Below, one piece after another: positions 33,996 to 43,517 of a DNA stretch of 64,000 nucleotides (the stretch's first letter is position 1; every line of letters starts with the position of its first letter). The translations under genes and the position numbers were made by a program. The notes beneath the pieces were generated by a model that did no database searches, was not told the DNA's origin, and saw only the letters and a program-made list of their open reading frames with translations. The stretch is from Sporosarcina sp. PTS2304. GTDB lineage: Bacteria > Bacillota > Bacilli > Bacillales_A > Planococcaceae. Where the stretch lies: contig NZ_CP031230.1 of NCBI RefSeq assembly GCF_003351785.1, positions 2,526,501 to 2,590,500 of the forward strand. Reading direction: 5' to 3'.

Positions 33996-35087
33996 TCATC
34001 GACCTTTTGGTTTTGCGAAAATCATCCGCCCAGCAGATGTTTGCAAGACACTCGTTACTTCAACATCGATTGCCTGACCGATATGCGATCTGCCCTCTTC
34101 AATAACAATCATCGTCCCATCATCTAAATAAGCTACACCCTGATTATGTTCTTTACCATCTTTTATAACTACTACGTGCATCTCTTCACCGGGAATGACA
34201 ACCGGCTTCACAGCGTTAGCCAAGTCATTGATGTTCAATACAGCTACCCCGTGCAGATCAGACACTTTATTTAAATTAAAATCATTTGTCACGACAAGCC
34301 CCTGCATTTTTTTTGCCAGCTTTACAAGTTTTAAATCGACCTCGGCCACATTCGGAATATCTTCATCCGTAATTAACACATGCGGACCGTCATCATTTTG
34401 TAGACGTTTAAGAATATCTAATCCTCGTCTGCCCTTCGTTCGTTTCAACGTATCAGAAGAATCTGCGATATGTTGAAGTTCCGTCAACACGAATTGAGGA
34501 ACAACTAAAATCCCTTGTAAAAAACCAGTCGCTACAATGTCTGCGATTCGCCCATCAATAATTACACTTGTGTCTAATAATTTGTACACATCTTTCTGCG
34601 GCGCAATCGGTTCTATCACTTCAACAGGCTCTTTCTTTTTTGCAGTCGTATTACGCATACTAGACATAGCCCCGATAAATTCTTCACGCTTTTTAAAGCC
34701 TACTTGAAATCCTAAATATCCTAAGAGAATAGATAGCAATACAGGCACAACAGATGAAATGAAAGGGATTTCGATAGCGTTTAATCCGAAGCTAAATAAA
34801 AACGCTACACTCAGACCGCCAATTAATCCAACCGTACCAAATAATAAGTCCATAATAGGTGCTTTCAAAAGTCGCTCTTCAATCCATTTAATAAAGTTCA
34901 CAATCGGTTCTGTTAAAAATAAGCTAAATAAATATAGAATAATGGCTCCTAAAATGGCTTCTACATATGCATTCTCAATCATAGGTCTTGACGTGAATGC
35001 AAACATGGTGAATAAGTACGGTAAAAATAGAACACCGAGCGTTCCCCCGATTAGCAGGAAAGAAAATTGAACTACTCTTTTCAACAT
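33996..35087 (-). CDS. Membrane-anchored PIN/TRAM domain protein (YacL family)
   Basis: Four N-terminal hydrophobic segments (about residues 5-25, 40-60, 80-100, 105-125) are followed by a PIN nuclease domain (KLLDTSVIIDGRIADIVATG, with later acidic VVTNDFNLN) and a C-terminal TRAM RNA-binding domain. The start MLKRVVQFSFLLIGGTLG has GGAGGTGGAAGAAT upstream. 363 residues. It may be a membrane-linked RNase; the substrate is unknown. In B. subtilis disA lies between radA and this gene, but it is absent here. Confidence 0.9.
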   Translation of the reverse strand: MLKRVVQFSFLLIGGTLGVLFLPYLFTMFAFTSRPMIENAYVEAILGAIILYLFSLFLTEPIVNFIKWIEERLLKAPIMDLLFGTVGLIGGLSVAFLFSFGLNAIEIPFISSVVPVLLSILLGYLGFQVGFKKREEFIGAMSSMRNTTAKKKEPVEVIEPIAPQKDVYKLLDTSVIIDGRIADIVATGFLQGILVVPQFVLTELQHIADSSDTLKRTKGRRGLDILKRLQNDDGPHVLITDEDIPNVAEVDLKLVKLAKKMQGLVVTNDFNLNKVSDLHGVAVLNINDLANAVKPVVIPGEEMHVVVIKDGKEHNQGVAYLDDGTMIVIEEGRSHIGQAIDVEVTSVLQTSAGRMIFAKPKGR

Positions 35088-35150
35088 ATTCTTCCACCTC
35101 CTTTTCTTTCCTATTAGTATACAACGAATTGTAGACAACTGCTTAGGTTA

Positions 35151-35178
35151 AGTGGAGGAATCCTTAAATTCCCCCACT
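35151..35178 (-). other. Hairpin between radA and the PIN/TRAM gene
   Basis: An 11-bp stem AGTGGGGGAAT/ATTCCTCCACT (one G-T pair, six-base loop) with no T run. It lies in the 138-nt gap where disA would be expected. The right arm includes TCCTCC, which could sequester a ribosome site only if one were nearby, and none is. Function unknown. Confidence 0.45.
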
Positions 35179-35225
35179 ATTTCTACTAAAATTAGCTGGT
35201 TCCAGTGAAAGTTGTTAGAGATTAA

Positions 35226-36596
35226 TCATTTAAATGCGATACCCAGCGCTTCTTTAATAGTTTCTACACCAACAACTTCAATGCCGGACGGAATATCCCA
35301 TCCGCCCATGTTCGATGCCGGGATGATGACTCGATCAAATCCAAGCTTAGCTGCTTCTGTCACACGTTGTTCTATTCTAGATACCCTTCTTACCTCACCT
35401 GTTAACCCCACTTCTCCAACAAAACAATCCCTTGCTCCTACAGCTGTATCTTTATAACTGGAGACGATGCTAAGCAATACAGCCAAGTCGATTGCCGGCT
35501 CATCCAATTTCACGCCACCGGCCACTTTAATATACGCATCTTGTGTCTGCAATAGCATTCCTGCACGTTTTTCCAGTACAGCCATTAGGAGCGACACACG
35601 ATTTTGCTCCAATCCCGTTGCCATTCGCTTCGGATAATTAAAACTAGAAGCCGTCATTAACGCCTGTATTTCTACTAGAATAGGCCGCGTACCTTCCATA
35701 GACGCTACAATAGTGGAACCTGCTCCGCCTTGTGAACGTTCACGTAAAAATAATTCCGAGGGGTTCAACACTTCTTTTAATCCAGACTGCAACATCTCGA
35801 ATATCGCGATCTCATTTGTTGAACCAAAACGGTTTTTCACACTGCGTAGAATCCGATAGGTATGGTGTCGTTCCCCTTCAAAATACAATACCGTATCTAC
35901 CATATGTTCAAGCAGCCGTGGCCCGGCAATTTGACCTTCCTTGGTTACATGACCGACGATGAATATAGCGATGTTTTGTGTTTTTGCTATTCTCATCAGT
36001 TCTGCTGTACACTCACGTACTTGGGAGACGCTCCCCGGTGCTGAGGTAACTTCAGGATGATGTACCGTCTGGATGGAGTCGACAATTACAAACTTCGGCT
36101 GCACTTCATCCACTGTTTCATGAATCATGCTAAGATCTGTCTCTGCGTAAATATAAAGTTCGTCTGATTTTACGCCTAATCTTTCTGCTCGCAGTTTCGT
36201 CTGACGAATAGACTCTTCACCTGAAATGTAAAGCACACGCTGCTGTTGGTTCGCTAACAAAGAAGATACTTGGAGCAACAACGTAGATTTACCGATCCCC
36301 GGATCTCCTCCGATTAAAATTAGAGACCCCGGAACAATTCCCCCGCCTAACACACGGTTTAGTTCTTCCAGTTCTGTTTTCACACGCGGTTCTTCCACCG
36401 TTTCCACTTTACTAATAGGCAATGCTTTCTGTTTTACCTTATCACCATGCTGAAAAGCGCCACGCGGTCCTTTTTGAACAATCTCTACTTCTTCATCCAT
36501 CGTATTCCATTCTCCGCAACCCGGACAGCGTCCCATCCATTTAGCGGACTCATATCCGCATGAACGACACATAAATTTCGATTTACGCTTTGCCAT
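35226..36596 (-). CDS. radA: DNA repair protein RadA
   Basis: RadA is a RecA-like branch-migration helicase. Zinc finger C10-C13/C24-C27 ([20 protein letters not shown]), Walker [11 protein letters not shown] (96-104), the RadA motif KNRFGSTNE and a C-terminal Lon-like domain. The ATG giving MAKRKSKF (456 residues) has AAGGAGTTTGTAT before it. Confidence 0.96.
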   Translation of the reverse strand: MAKRKSKFMCRSCGYESAKWMGRCPGCGEWNTMDEEVEIVQKGPRGAFQHGDKVKQKALPISKVETVEEPRVKTELEELNRVLGGGIVPGSLILIGGDPGIGKSTLLLQVSSLLANQQQRVLYISGEESIRQTKLRAERLGVKSDELYIYAETDLSMIHETVDEVQPKFVIVDSIQTVHHPEVTSAPGSVSQVRECTAELMRIAKTQNIAIFIVGHVTKEGQIAGPRLLEHMVDTVLYFEGERHHTYRILRSVKNRFGSTNEIAIFEMLQSGLKEVLNPSELFLRERSQGGAGSTIVASMEGTRPILVEIQALMTASSFNYPKRMATGLEQNRVSLLMAVLEKRAGMLLQTQDAYIKVAGGVKLDEPAIDLAVLLSIVSSYKDTAVGARDCFVGEVGLTGEVRRVSRIEQRVTEAAKLGFDRVIIPASNMGGWDIPSGIEVVGVETIKEALGIAFK

Positions 36597-36624
36597 ATAC
36601 AAACTCCTTATTGGAAAGACGAAA

Positions 36625-36672
36625 AGGACAGCTCGCTGCGCTTTTTAAATTTCTAAGCGAGCGAGCTATCCT
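36625..36672 (-). terminator. Terminator-like hairpin between clpC and radA
   Basis: A 13-bp stem AGGATAGCTCGCT/AGCGAGCTGTCCT (one T-G pair) with a large loop, followed by TTTTCGTCTTT on the minus strand. It would reduce readthrough from clpC into radA. The tail is a moderate T run only. Confidence 0.55.
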
Positions 36673-36685
36673 CATCATCATTCAA

Positions 36686-39133
36686 TTAATTTTCTACTGG
36701 TTGTGTTTGCTTTTCCGTCTTTACTACAAACTTCTCATCTTCTACGTCAATTATTACTTTTTCACCCATTAAGACTTTACCTTCGAGCAACTCTTCAGAT
36801 AAACGGTCCTCAACATGCTTTTGCAATGCACGACGTAGTGGACGCGCTCCATATTCCGGATCGTACCCCTCATCAGTAATTTTGTCCATTGCTGCCTCGG
36901 TTAATACTAACTCGATGTCTTGTTCCGCCAAGCGCTTAGAAAGTTCATTCGCCATTAAGCTAACGATCTGACGTAAGTGCTCTTTTTCAAGTGAATGGAA
37001 CACAATCATGTCATCCACACGGTTTAGGAATTCAGGTCTAAACGCTTTCTTTAATTCAGCAAGCATTTTTTCCTTCATATCTTCATAGCCTGAGTCTCCG
37101 TCACCGATATTGAATCCTACGTAGCGATTCTTCTTCAACTCTGTCGCACCGACGTTAGATGTCATAATAATAACCGTGTTACGGAAATCCACCGTGCGTC
37201 CTTTTGAGTCAGTTAAGCGTCCATCCTCTAATACTTGCAACAGAATATTGAAAACATCGGGATGCGCTTTTTCAATTTCATCTAGTAAGACGACTGAATA
37301 TGGCTTACGACGAACTTTTTCAGTCAGTTGACCGCCTTCTTCATAACCTACGTATCCTGGAGGCGATCCTACTAAACGGGATGTCGCATGCTTTTCCATA
37401 TACTCGGACATATCGATACGAATCATCGCATCTTCATCACCGAACATTACTTCTGCCAATGCACGGCCTAACTCAGTTTTACCTACGCCTGTTGGACCAA
37501 GGAAGATAAATGAACCAATCGGTCGTTTAGGGTCTTTTAATCCCGCTCGTGCACGGCGAATTGCTTTCGAAATCGCAAGAACCGCTTCATTCTGACCAAT
37601 TACTCGTTCGTGAAGAATTTCTTCCATATTGAGCAGTTTGGCAGACTCGGTTTCAGCAATTTTATCAACTGGGACTCCTGTCCACATCGCTACAACGGAC
37701 GCGATATCATTAACTGTCACTTCAGATTCAGTCTTACCTTGCTTCTCTTTCCACGCGGCTTTCGTAGTTTCCAACTCTTCTTTCATCTTCTGTTCTTTGT
37801 CACGGTAAGAAGCCGCTTTTTCAAACTCTTGGCTTTGAACTGCTGCATTCTTTTCTGAACGAATCGCTTCTAACTTCACCTCAAGCTCTTTCAAGTTAGG
37901 CGGTGTGGTATAAGAACGAAGTCGAACTTTCGAACCTGCTTCATCTATCAAATCAATCGCCTTGTCCGGTAGGAAACGGTCTGAAATATATCGATCAGAC
38001 ATTTTCGCCGCCGCTTCTACAGCCTCATCTGTAATCTTCACCCGGTGATGCGCTTCATAGCGATCACGCAGTCCTTTAATAATTTGAATCGTTTCTTCTA
38101 CAGTCGGCTCATCTACTTGAATCGGCTGGAAACGGCGTTCAAGCGCTGCGTCTTTCTCAATATATTTCCGGTATTCATCAAGCGTCGTGGCACCGATACA
38201 TTGCAGTTCTCCACGGGCAAGTGAAGGTTTTAAAATATTTGATGCATCAATTGCACCTTCTGCTCCTCCCGCACCAATCAACGTATGCAGTTCATCGATG
38301 AATAAAATAATGTTACCCGCTTGGCGTATTTCTTCCATCACTTTTTTCATTCGATCCTCAAACTCACCGCGATATTTCGTACCTGCTACAACAGTACCCA
38401 TGTCGAGAGTCATTACACGTTTATCACGAAGAATTTCAGGCACTTCATTATTGACGACTTGCTGTGCCAAACCTTCAGCAATGGCCGTTTTACCTACACC
38501 TGGTTCCCCAATAAGTACCGGGTTATTTTTTGTACGTCGAGCCAACACTTCAATTACGCGCATAATTTCTTTACTGCGTCCGATGACTGGATCCAGCGTC
38601 CCTTCACGTGCAATTTCAGTTAAGTCTCTAGCTAAACTGTCTAGAGTCGGCGTAGCAGCTGAAGTAGAATTCGCCGCACTGCTAATTGAACTTTCATCAT
38701 TGCCAAGTAATTGAAGCACTTGCTGGCGAGCTTTGTTCAAGCTGACACCTGCATTGTTCAGCACACGTGCAGCCACACCTTCACCTTCGCGAATCAGGGC
38801 TAATAAAATATGTTCTGTACCAATATAAGAGTGACCCAATTTACGTGATTCATCGACTGAAAGCTCTATCACACGTTTTGCGCGTGGCGTATAATGAACG
38901 ATCGGGCCTACATCTTTCGAACCTACGCCTACAAGAATTTCTACTTCCCGTTCGATAGTATCTGCATTCACATTAATCGCTTCTAAAGCTTTTGCCGCAA
39001 TGCCGCCACCTTCACGGATTAAACCGAGTAAAATATGCTCCGTGCCGATAGATTCATGCTTTAAGCGGATTGCCTCTTCTTGAGCGAGCTGTAAAACCTT
39101 TTGTGCACGTTGTGTAAATCGATTGAACATCAT
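36686..39133 (-). CDS. clpC: ATP-dependent Clp protease ATPase subunit ClpC
   Basis: ClpC unfolds substrates for ClpP, including McsB-phosphorylated proteins. Domains: two N-terminal Clp repeats (1-150), AAA-1 with Walker [10 protein letters not shown] near 210, a coiled M domain with UVR motif (415-470), AAA-2 with GPTGVGKTE near 550, and a C-terminal D2-small domain. The ATG at 39133 ([17 protein letters not shown], 815 residues) has GAGGGGA seven nt upstream. It has its own promoter and CtsR operator, separate from ctsR-mcsA-mcsB. Confidence 0.96.
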   Translation of the reverse strand: MMFNRFTQRAQKVLQLAQEEAIRLKHESIGTEHILLGLIREGGGIAAKALEAINVNADTIEREVEILVGVGSKDVGPIVHYTPRAKRVIELSVDESRKLGHSYIGTEHILLALIREGEGVAARVLNNAGVSLNKARQQVLQLLGNDESSISSAANSTSAATPTLDSLARDLTEIAREGTLDPVIGRSKEIMRVIEVLARRTKNNPVLIGEPGVGKTAIAEGLAQQVVNNEVPEILRDKRVMTLDMGTVVAGTKYRGEFEDRMKKVMEEIRQAGNIILFIDELHTLIGAGGAEGAIDASNILKPSLARGELQCIGATTLDEYRKYIEKDAALERRFQPIQVDEPTVEETIQIIKGLRDRYEAHHRVKITDEAVEAAAKMSDRYISDRFLPDKAIDLIDEAGSKVRLRSYTTPPNLKELEVKLEAIRSEKNAAVQSQEFEKAASYRDKEQKMKEELETTKAAWKEKQGKTESEVTVNDIASVVAMWTGVPVDKIAETESAKLLNMEEILHERVIGQNEAVLAISKAIRRARAGLKDPKRPIGSFIFLGPTGVGKTELGRALAEVMFGDEDAMIRIDMSEYMEKHATSRLVGSPPGYVGYEEGGQLTEKVRRKPYSVVLLDEIEKAHPDVFNILLQVLEDGRLTDSKGRTVDFRNTVIIMTSNVGATELKKNRYVGFNIGDGDSGYEDMKEKMLAELKKAFRPEFLNRVDDMIVFHSLEKEHLRQIVSLMANELSKRLAEQDIELVLTEAAMDKITDEGYDPEYGARPLRRALQKHVEDRLSEELLEGKVLMGEKVIIDVEDEKFVVKTEKQTQPVEN

Positions 39134-39257
39134 ATCCATTCCCCTCTTTCCTTCATCAGTAGATATATTCTATGGTATGCCAATGGAAGCACCCTTGCTT
39201 TACTCCGCATTACTATACATATTCAACTTGTTGCGTAAAAAACCATTTACCTAACAT

Positions 39258-39279
39258 TGACTTTGACTATCTTTGATTA
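39258..39279 (-). promoter_or_regulatory. CtsR operator upstream of clpC
   Basis: On the minus strand AATCAAA-GAT-AGTCAAA, the tandem heptad bound by CtsR (consensus RGTCAAANANRGTCAAA), followed by GTCAA. It abuts the -10 box and covers the transcription start. The core is nearly the same as at 41458-41479. Confidence 0.85.
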
Positions 39280-39308
39280 ATTATAAAACTAATTAGGCCA
39301 ACTTGCAA
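39280..39308 (-). promoter_or_regulatory. Sigma-A promoter of clpC
   Basis: TTGCAA (39303-39308), 17-nt spacer, consensus TATAAT (39280-39285), located right after mcsB, with the CtsR operator immediately downstream. Confidence 0.85.
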
Positions 39309-39320
39309 AATGTTTGCTTA

Positions 39321-40406
39321 TTATTTTTCCGGAGTGTCGTTTTCCACTTCCGCCTTCTCCATGAGTAGCCGATCCCGAAATAACTGGGCGCGAAGAATAT
39401 CACGCTGATCCGATGTTAATTCTGTACCCTCATATCGTTGAAGAAAACCTGGCTGCATAAAAATCATGAGCTCATTTAAAATGGTCATATTAATATTTTT
39501 AATGATACCTAAATCAATACCCAAACGGACGTCAGACAAACATTTAGCCGCTTCTGCTGAAGGTAGTATTCTGGCATGTGTAATCGTCCCGAGAGATCGG
39601 TATAAGCGATTCTCTAGATGTACTTCGGATTTCGCAAGAAGCAATTCGCGTGATTTCTTTTCATGCGCGATCAAACGCTTCGCGATACTCTCCAAATCCT
39701 TCAAAATCTCTTGTTCTGACTTACCAAGTGTAATTTGATTGGACACTTGATAAATATTGCCGAGTGCTTCACTACCTTCACCGTAACTTCCGCGTACTAC
39801 CATGCCTAAACGCGAAATGGCCGGAATGATCCGTTCGATTTGTTTAGTAATAGTGAGCGCAGGCAAATGCATCATGACAGAAGCTCTCATTCCCGTCCCT
39901 GTATTCGAAGGACAGCTAGTCAAATAGCCAAATGTTTCATCGAATGCATACTCTAGGTTTTGTTCTAATTCGCTATCCACTTTATCCGCTTGTTCATAGG
40001 CAGTATCGATTTGAAAGCCCGGATAAATACATTGAATGCGAATATGATCTTCTTCATTCACCATAATACTGATCGTTTCGTCTTCTGATAACAGAACGGA
40101 TCCATACCTTTTCATATCAATTAACTGTGGACTAACTAAATGCTTTTCCACTAAAATTTGGCGTTCCAGAGAGGATAATTCTGCCATCGTGCTTCCTTCA
40201 AAATGAAGTTCTTCCATCATAGCTACTGCCTGATCCACTGCTTCGTTGACAAGTTTAGCTTGTTCTTCAGAAGCACATATAGGAAATAGATGGTCTCGCA
40301 AATTGCGTGCCAGACGGATTCTCGTAGAGAGAACGATGTCTGAATGTTCGCCTTCCGCAACCATCCAGCCAGTCAATTCTCGTTTGATGAATTTTTCAAA
40401 TGACAT
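39321..40406 (-). CDS. mcsB: Protein arginine kinase McsB
   Basis: McsB phosphorylates arginines, marking proteins for ClpCP and inactivating CtsR. It is an ATP:guanido phosphotransferase-like enzyme; VLSTRIRLARNLRDH, the active-site region TSCPSNTGTGMRASVMMH and VVRGSYGEGSEALGN are present. The start MSFEKFIKRELTGWM (361 residues) is chosen; it overlaps the end of mcsA by 11 nt, and the longer frame upstream lies wholly inside mcsA. Confidence 0.95.
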   Translation of the reverse strand: MSFEKFIKRELTGWMVAEGEHSDIVLSTRIRLARNLRDHLFPICASEEQAKLVNEAVDQAVAMMEELHFEGSTMAELSSLERQILVEKHLVSPQLIDMKRYGSVLLSEDETISIMVNEEDHIRIQCIYPGFQIDTAYEQADKVDSELEQNLEYAFDETFGYLTSCPSNTGTGMRASVMMHLPALTITKQIERIIPAISRLGMVVRGSYGEGSEALGNIYQVSNQITLGKSEQEILKDLESIAKRLIAHEKKSRELLLAKSEVHLENRLYRSLGTITHARILPSAEAAKCLSDVRLGIDLGIIKNINMTILNELMIFMQPGFLQRYEGTELTSDQRDILRAQLFRDRLLMEKAEVENDTPEK

Positions 40407-40944
40407 CTTGATCATCACCTCCATCAGCCAATTGCTGTTTGACTTGATTGGCCTCATCACGCAATGTTGCTGCTTCTTCAAAGCGTTCAGCATCCACTGC
40501 TTCACGCATTTTCACACGTATGTCTTCCAATTTCTTTTTTAAAGCAAAGCGTTCATTGAGAGAGACTGGAATTTTCCCATTGTGACTCGTATTGCCATTA
40601 TGCAATTTGGCAAATACACGGGGTAATTGTTCTCTGAATGTGTCATAACAAGTTGCACATCCAAACTTTCCGATGTCTAAAAAACGATGAAATGTCAAAC
40701 TACAATTCGGGCATTCCCGTCCAACTATTACCTCGTTAGGCTTCTGTTCCGATAGTAAATCAGAACCACCAAGCCAATGCGTTAAAAACTGCTGAATAGA
40801 TAACGGCTCTTGATCAGGACTAAAAGAAAATGTCTGAGAATAAAACGCGCATTTATCACACAAATGCTTCTCTGTTACACCATTCATGGTCTCTTGTTTA
40901 AAGACTACAGTTGCAGGTCGTTCTTTGCAGTTTTCACAAAGCAT
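40396..40944 (-). CDS. mcsA: McsA, zinc-binding activator of McsB
   Basis: McsA activates McsB and modulates CtsR under heat, metal and thiol stress. Zinc-binding CxxC pairs: CENCKERP, CDKCAFY, CPNCSLTF, CATCYDTF. A C-terminal UVR motif (DAERFEEAATLRDEANQVKQ) binds partners. The start MLCENCKERPATVVFK (182 residues) has GAGGTGGATACAG upstream. Order ctsR-mcsA-mcsB as in B. subtilis. Confidence 0.95.
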   Translation of the reverse strand: MLCENCKERPATVVFKQETMNGVTEKHLCDKCAFYSQTFSFSPDQEPLSIQQFLTHWLGGSDLLSEQKPNEVIVGRECPNCSLTFHRFLDIGKFGCATCYDTFREQLPRVFAKLHNGNTSHNGKIPVSLNERFALKKKLEDIRVKMREAVDAERFEEAATLRDEANQVKQQLADGGDDQDVI

Positions 40945-40955
40945 CTGTATCCACC

Positions 40956-41426
40956 TCATTCCACTTCTTCATATAATAGCGTAACTAACATGGCGCGAAG
41001 TATACGCGAACGTAATGCATCCCGTTCAGGTAACATATAACGCAGTGTAGTACGACCCACTGCAGCTAACATCAGTTTTGCTTCTCGCTCAGAAATAATT
41101 TCTTCTTCGGTCAAACGGTAAATTACATCTTCCGCCATTGTGGAGGAAGCTTCTGCCTCTAAAATGTCCAATGCTTGTTCCAGCAAATCTTTACGCGAAT
41201 TCGACTGCACACGATAAATTCGTATATAGCCCCCTCCGCCACGTTTTGATTCAACTGCATAACCTCTTTCGACCGTGAAGCGCGTTTTGATTACATAGTT
41301 GATTTGCGAAGGTACACATTGAAATCTTTCGGCAATCTCATTGCGCTTGATTTCAATAGAAGCATTCTCTTCCTTTTCGATAATGGACTTCAAATACCCT
41401 TCTATAATGTCAGAAATATTCCGCAT
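40956..41426 (-). CDS. ctsR: Transcriptional repressor CtsR
   Basis: CtsR represses class III heat-shock genes. 156 residues beginning MRNISDIIEGYLKSII, an N-terminal winged helix with QCVPSQINYVIKTRFT and the glycine-rich wing ESKRGGGGYIRI that senses heat; the C-terminal part binds McsB/McsA. A GAGGTGACG site precedes the ATG. It is autoregulated through the operator at 41458-41479. Confidence 0.96.
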   Translation of the reverse strand: MRNISDIIEGYLKSIIEKEENASIEIKRNEIAERFQCVPSQINYVIKTRFTVERGYAVESKRGGGGYIRIYRVQSNSRKDLLEQALDILEAEASSTMAEDVIYRLTEEEIISEREAKLMLAAVGRTTLRYMLPERDALRSRILRAMLVTLLYEEVE

Positions 41427-41457
41427 CTCGTCACCTCATTTCTGCTCACTTCTCAGT

Positions 41458-41479
41458 TGACTTTGACTATCTTTGACTT
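41458..41479 (-). promoter_or_regulatory. CtsR operator of the ctsR operon
   Basis: AGTCAAA-GAT-AGTCAAA followed by GTCA on the minus strand, a near-consensus CtsR tandem heptad just downstream of the -10 box. Confidence 0.9.
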
Positions 41480-41480
41480 G

Positions 41481-41510
41481 ATTGTATCGCAGAATTTAGG
41501 TCGGATGCAA
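41481..41510 (-). promoter_or_regulatory. Promoter of ctsR-mcsA-mcsB
   Basis: TTGCAT (41505-41510), 18-nt spacer, TACAAT (41481-41486) on the minus strand. Confidence 0.7.
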
Positions 41511-41625
41511 TTCTTTTGATCGGAAATCCGCACAATTTCTCTTCAACCATATCCTCATAGGCTGTCACAATTCATAACCATTTATTCACAGTTCTTTGTC
41601 TTTTTAAATGGATGAAAACACAAGT

Positions 41626-41682
41626 AAACCTAAATCATATATGAAGGAGAATTGCACGATCCTTCATGAATGATTTAGGTTT
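41626..41682. terminator. Long hairpin between bioB and ctsR
   Basis: Outer 13-bp stem AAACCTAAATCAT/ATGATTTAGGTTT and inner 8-bp stem ATGAAGGA/TCCTTCAT with two-base bulges. It is downstream of bioB (minus strand) and is probably its terminator, yet the good T tract (TTTTGTTTC, then eight T) lies on the plus strand, where no gene leads into it. Confidence 0.6.
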
Positions 41683-41778
41683 TGTTTCAACTTTTTTTTA
41701 GATTACTCAAAAGGAATACTTTCTGTTCATAAGTAATGCATCTATTAACTTTCATATAAACAGTCATATAATGCGGCT

Positions 41779-42783
41779 TTACGTAGTCACCGGTTCTTTT
41801 TTTAAGGGCTCCAGATCTACTTCAAATCCCATATCTTCTAACATCTTTCGGTCTTGATCGTGTTCTTGACCCGCAGTCGTTAAATAGTCACCGATAAAGA
41901 TTGAGTTCGCAGCATAAAGACCAAGCGGCTGTAGGCTACGAAGATTTACTTCGCGTCCACCCGAGATTCGGATCTCTTTTGTCGGATTGATGTAACGGAA
42001 TAAGCAAAGAACTTTTAAGCAGTAACGCGGATCCAGTTCAGATGTTCCTTCTAACGGCGTACCATCTACCGCATGAAGGAAGTTGACCGGAATAGAGTCT
42101 GCATCTAAAACACGTAAACTATGGGCCATTGAGATGACATCTTCCTTCGTCTCACGCATCCCGACAATTACGCCCGAACAAGGAGAGATTCCCGCTTCTT
42201 TTGCATGTCCTACTGTATTCACTCGATCATCATAAGTATGTGAAGTCGTAATACTCTCATGATGCTCTGCTGAAGTGTTGAGATTATGGTTGTATCGATC
42301 AACACCTGCTTCTTTCAGACGGACAGCTTGCTCCGGCTTCAAGATACCGAGGCATGCACAGACTGTCATTCCTTGATGTTTTTCTTTAATTTGTTTCACA
42401 GAATCAATGACGATTTCAAGTTCACTGTCGCGCGGTCCGCGGCCACTGGCTACGATACAATACGTACCTGCTTTATTGGCAGCTGCACGCTCTGCGCCTG
42501 CTAAGATCTCTTCTGACTTCATCATGGCATACTTTTCGACAGGTGCTTTTGAGATGATGGACTGTGCACAATAGCCACAGTTTTCGGGACATAATCCCGA
42601 TTTCGTATTAATGATCATATTTAACTTCACTTTATTTCCATAGTAATGGGAACGAATAGAATACGTGGCATGAAGTAATAATAGTAAATCTTCATCAGGA
42701 CTAGTTAAAATAGATAATGCTTCGGAATCCGTGAGAATATGTCCTTGCAAAACACGATCGGCCAATTGTTGATAAGTAGTCAA
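41779..42783 (-). CDS. bioB: Biotin synthase (TTG start)
   Basis: BioB inserts sulfur into dethiobiotin by radical SAM chemistry. The CxxxCxxC cluster motif is C65-C69-C72 (CPENCGYCAQS). DRYNHNLNTS and ISGGREVNLRSLQPLGLYAAN are also conserved. The TTG at 42783 is preferred: GAGGTG lies six nt upstream and the N-terminus then aligns residue for residue with B. subtilis BioB (334 residues). A GTG at 42792 is an alternative. It overlaps bioY by 4 nt. No other bio synthesis gene is nearby. Confidence 0.93.
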   Translation of the reverse strand: MTTYQQLADRVLQGHILTDSEALSILTSPDEDLLLLLHATYSIRSHYYGNKVKLNMIINTKSGLCPENCGYCAQSIISKAPVEKYAMMKSEEILAGAERAAANKAGTYCIVASGRGPRDSELEIVIDSVKQIKEKHQGMTVCACLGILKPEQAVRLKEAGVDRYNHNLNTSAEHHESITTSHTYDDRVNTVGHAKEAGISPCSGVIVGMRETKEDVISMAHSLRVLDADSIPVNFLHAVDGTPLEGTSELDPRYCLKVLCLFRYINPTKEIRISGGREVNLRSLQPLGLYAANSIFIGDYLTTAGQEHDQDRKMLEDMGFEVDLEPLKKEPVTT

Positions 42784-43379
42784 AATGTACACCTCACTTT
42801 CAAATGTTTCGAGATTCTATGTGCAAATACCCCGGCTAGTACTGCTAATACAATGTCTTTAGGTAACGGTGGAATCATCCAAAGCCAAGCGACCTTATAT
42901 GTAAAAGCATCAGGTGCCGCAGCCCAAAATTTATAGGCAAAATACATCCAATTTGTACCTAGTAAATAGTTAACTGTTGTCGCCAGTAGTGCGGCGCCAA
43001 TAAATGCGGTGACTGTCCGTTGATGTTCCACGATTTTCCCCGCTATATACGCAATCAGTATAAACGTAACGATGAAACCGAATGTCGGACTTAAAATTTG
43101 TCCGAAACCTCCTTGAAACTTAGCAAACACGGGTGCCCCGGCAAGGCCGATCAACATATAGATCGTCATCGAAAGTGCTCCCAATCGACTTCCTAGTAAT
43201 AATCCCGACAAAATAGCAAAAAATGTTTGTAGTGTAATAGGTACACCGCCTACGACTAAAAACGGCACAAACGAAGTAATATTCGCCCCAATCATCATTA
43301 ATGCTGCGAACATTCCACTGTATACAATAGTTAATGCGCTAAATCTGCTTTTAGTATGCTTTTCTGTTGCTGTCGTCAC
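42780..43379 (-). CDS. bioY: Biotin transporter BioY (ECF S component; GTG start)
   Basis: BioY is the membrane substrate-capture subunit for biotin. 199 residues with about six hydrophobic segments; AGAPVFAKFQGGFGQILSPTFGF is the family signature region. The GTG at 43379 follows AGGTGACATA. Paired with bioB downstream and under a BirA-type operator, so uptake and the last synthesis step are co-regulated. Confidence 0.93.
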   Translation of the reverse strand: MTTATEKHTKSRFSALTIVYSGMFAALMMIGANITSFVPFLVVGGVPITLQTFFAILSGLLLGSRLGALSMTIYMLIGLAGAPVFAKFQGGFGQILSPTFGFIVTFILIAYIAGKIVEHQRTVTAFIGAALLATTVNYLLGTNWMYFAYKFWAAAPDAFTYKVAWLWMIPPLPKDIVLAVLAGVFAHRISKHLKVRCTF

Positions 43380-43412
43380 TATGTCACCTCTATCTTTTTA
43401 GTTACTACAAAA

Positions 43413-43464
43413 ATAATATATGTTAACTCATAATGTGTCAACTTATATTTAACTATAGTTAACA
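43413..43464 (-). promoter_or_regulatory. bioY-bioB promoter with BirA operator
   Basis: Promoter TTGACA (43436-43441), 17-nt spacer, TATTAT (43413-43418). An inverted pair TGTTAAC (43458-43464)-N15-GTTGACA (43436-43442) fits a BirA operator and covers the -35 box. A third half-site GTTAACA (43421-43427) lies in the spacer. Confidence 0.75.
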
Positions 43465-43517
43465 TAAATTTAAGTGATAGAAAAAATGTGCGACTTTGAT
43501 TGCCCGAATACAGTGGA

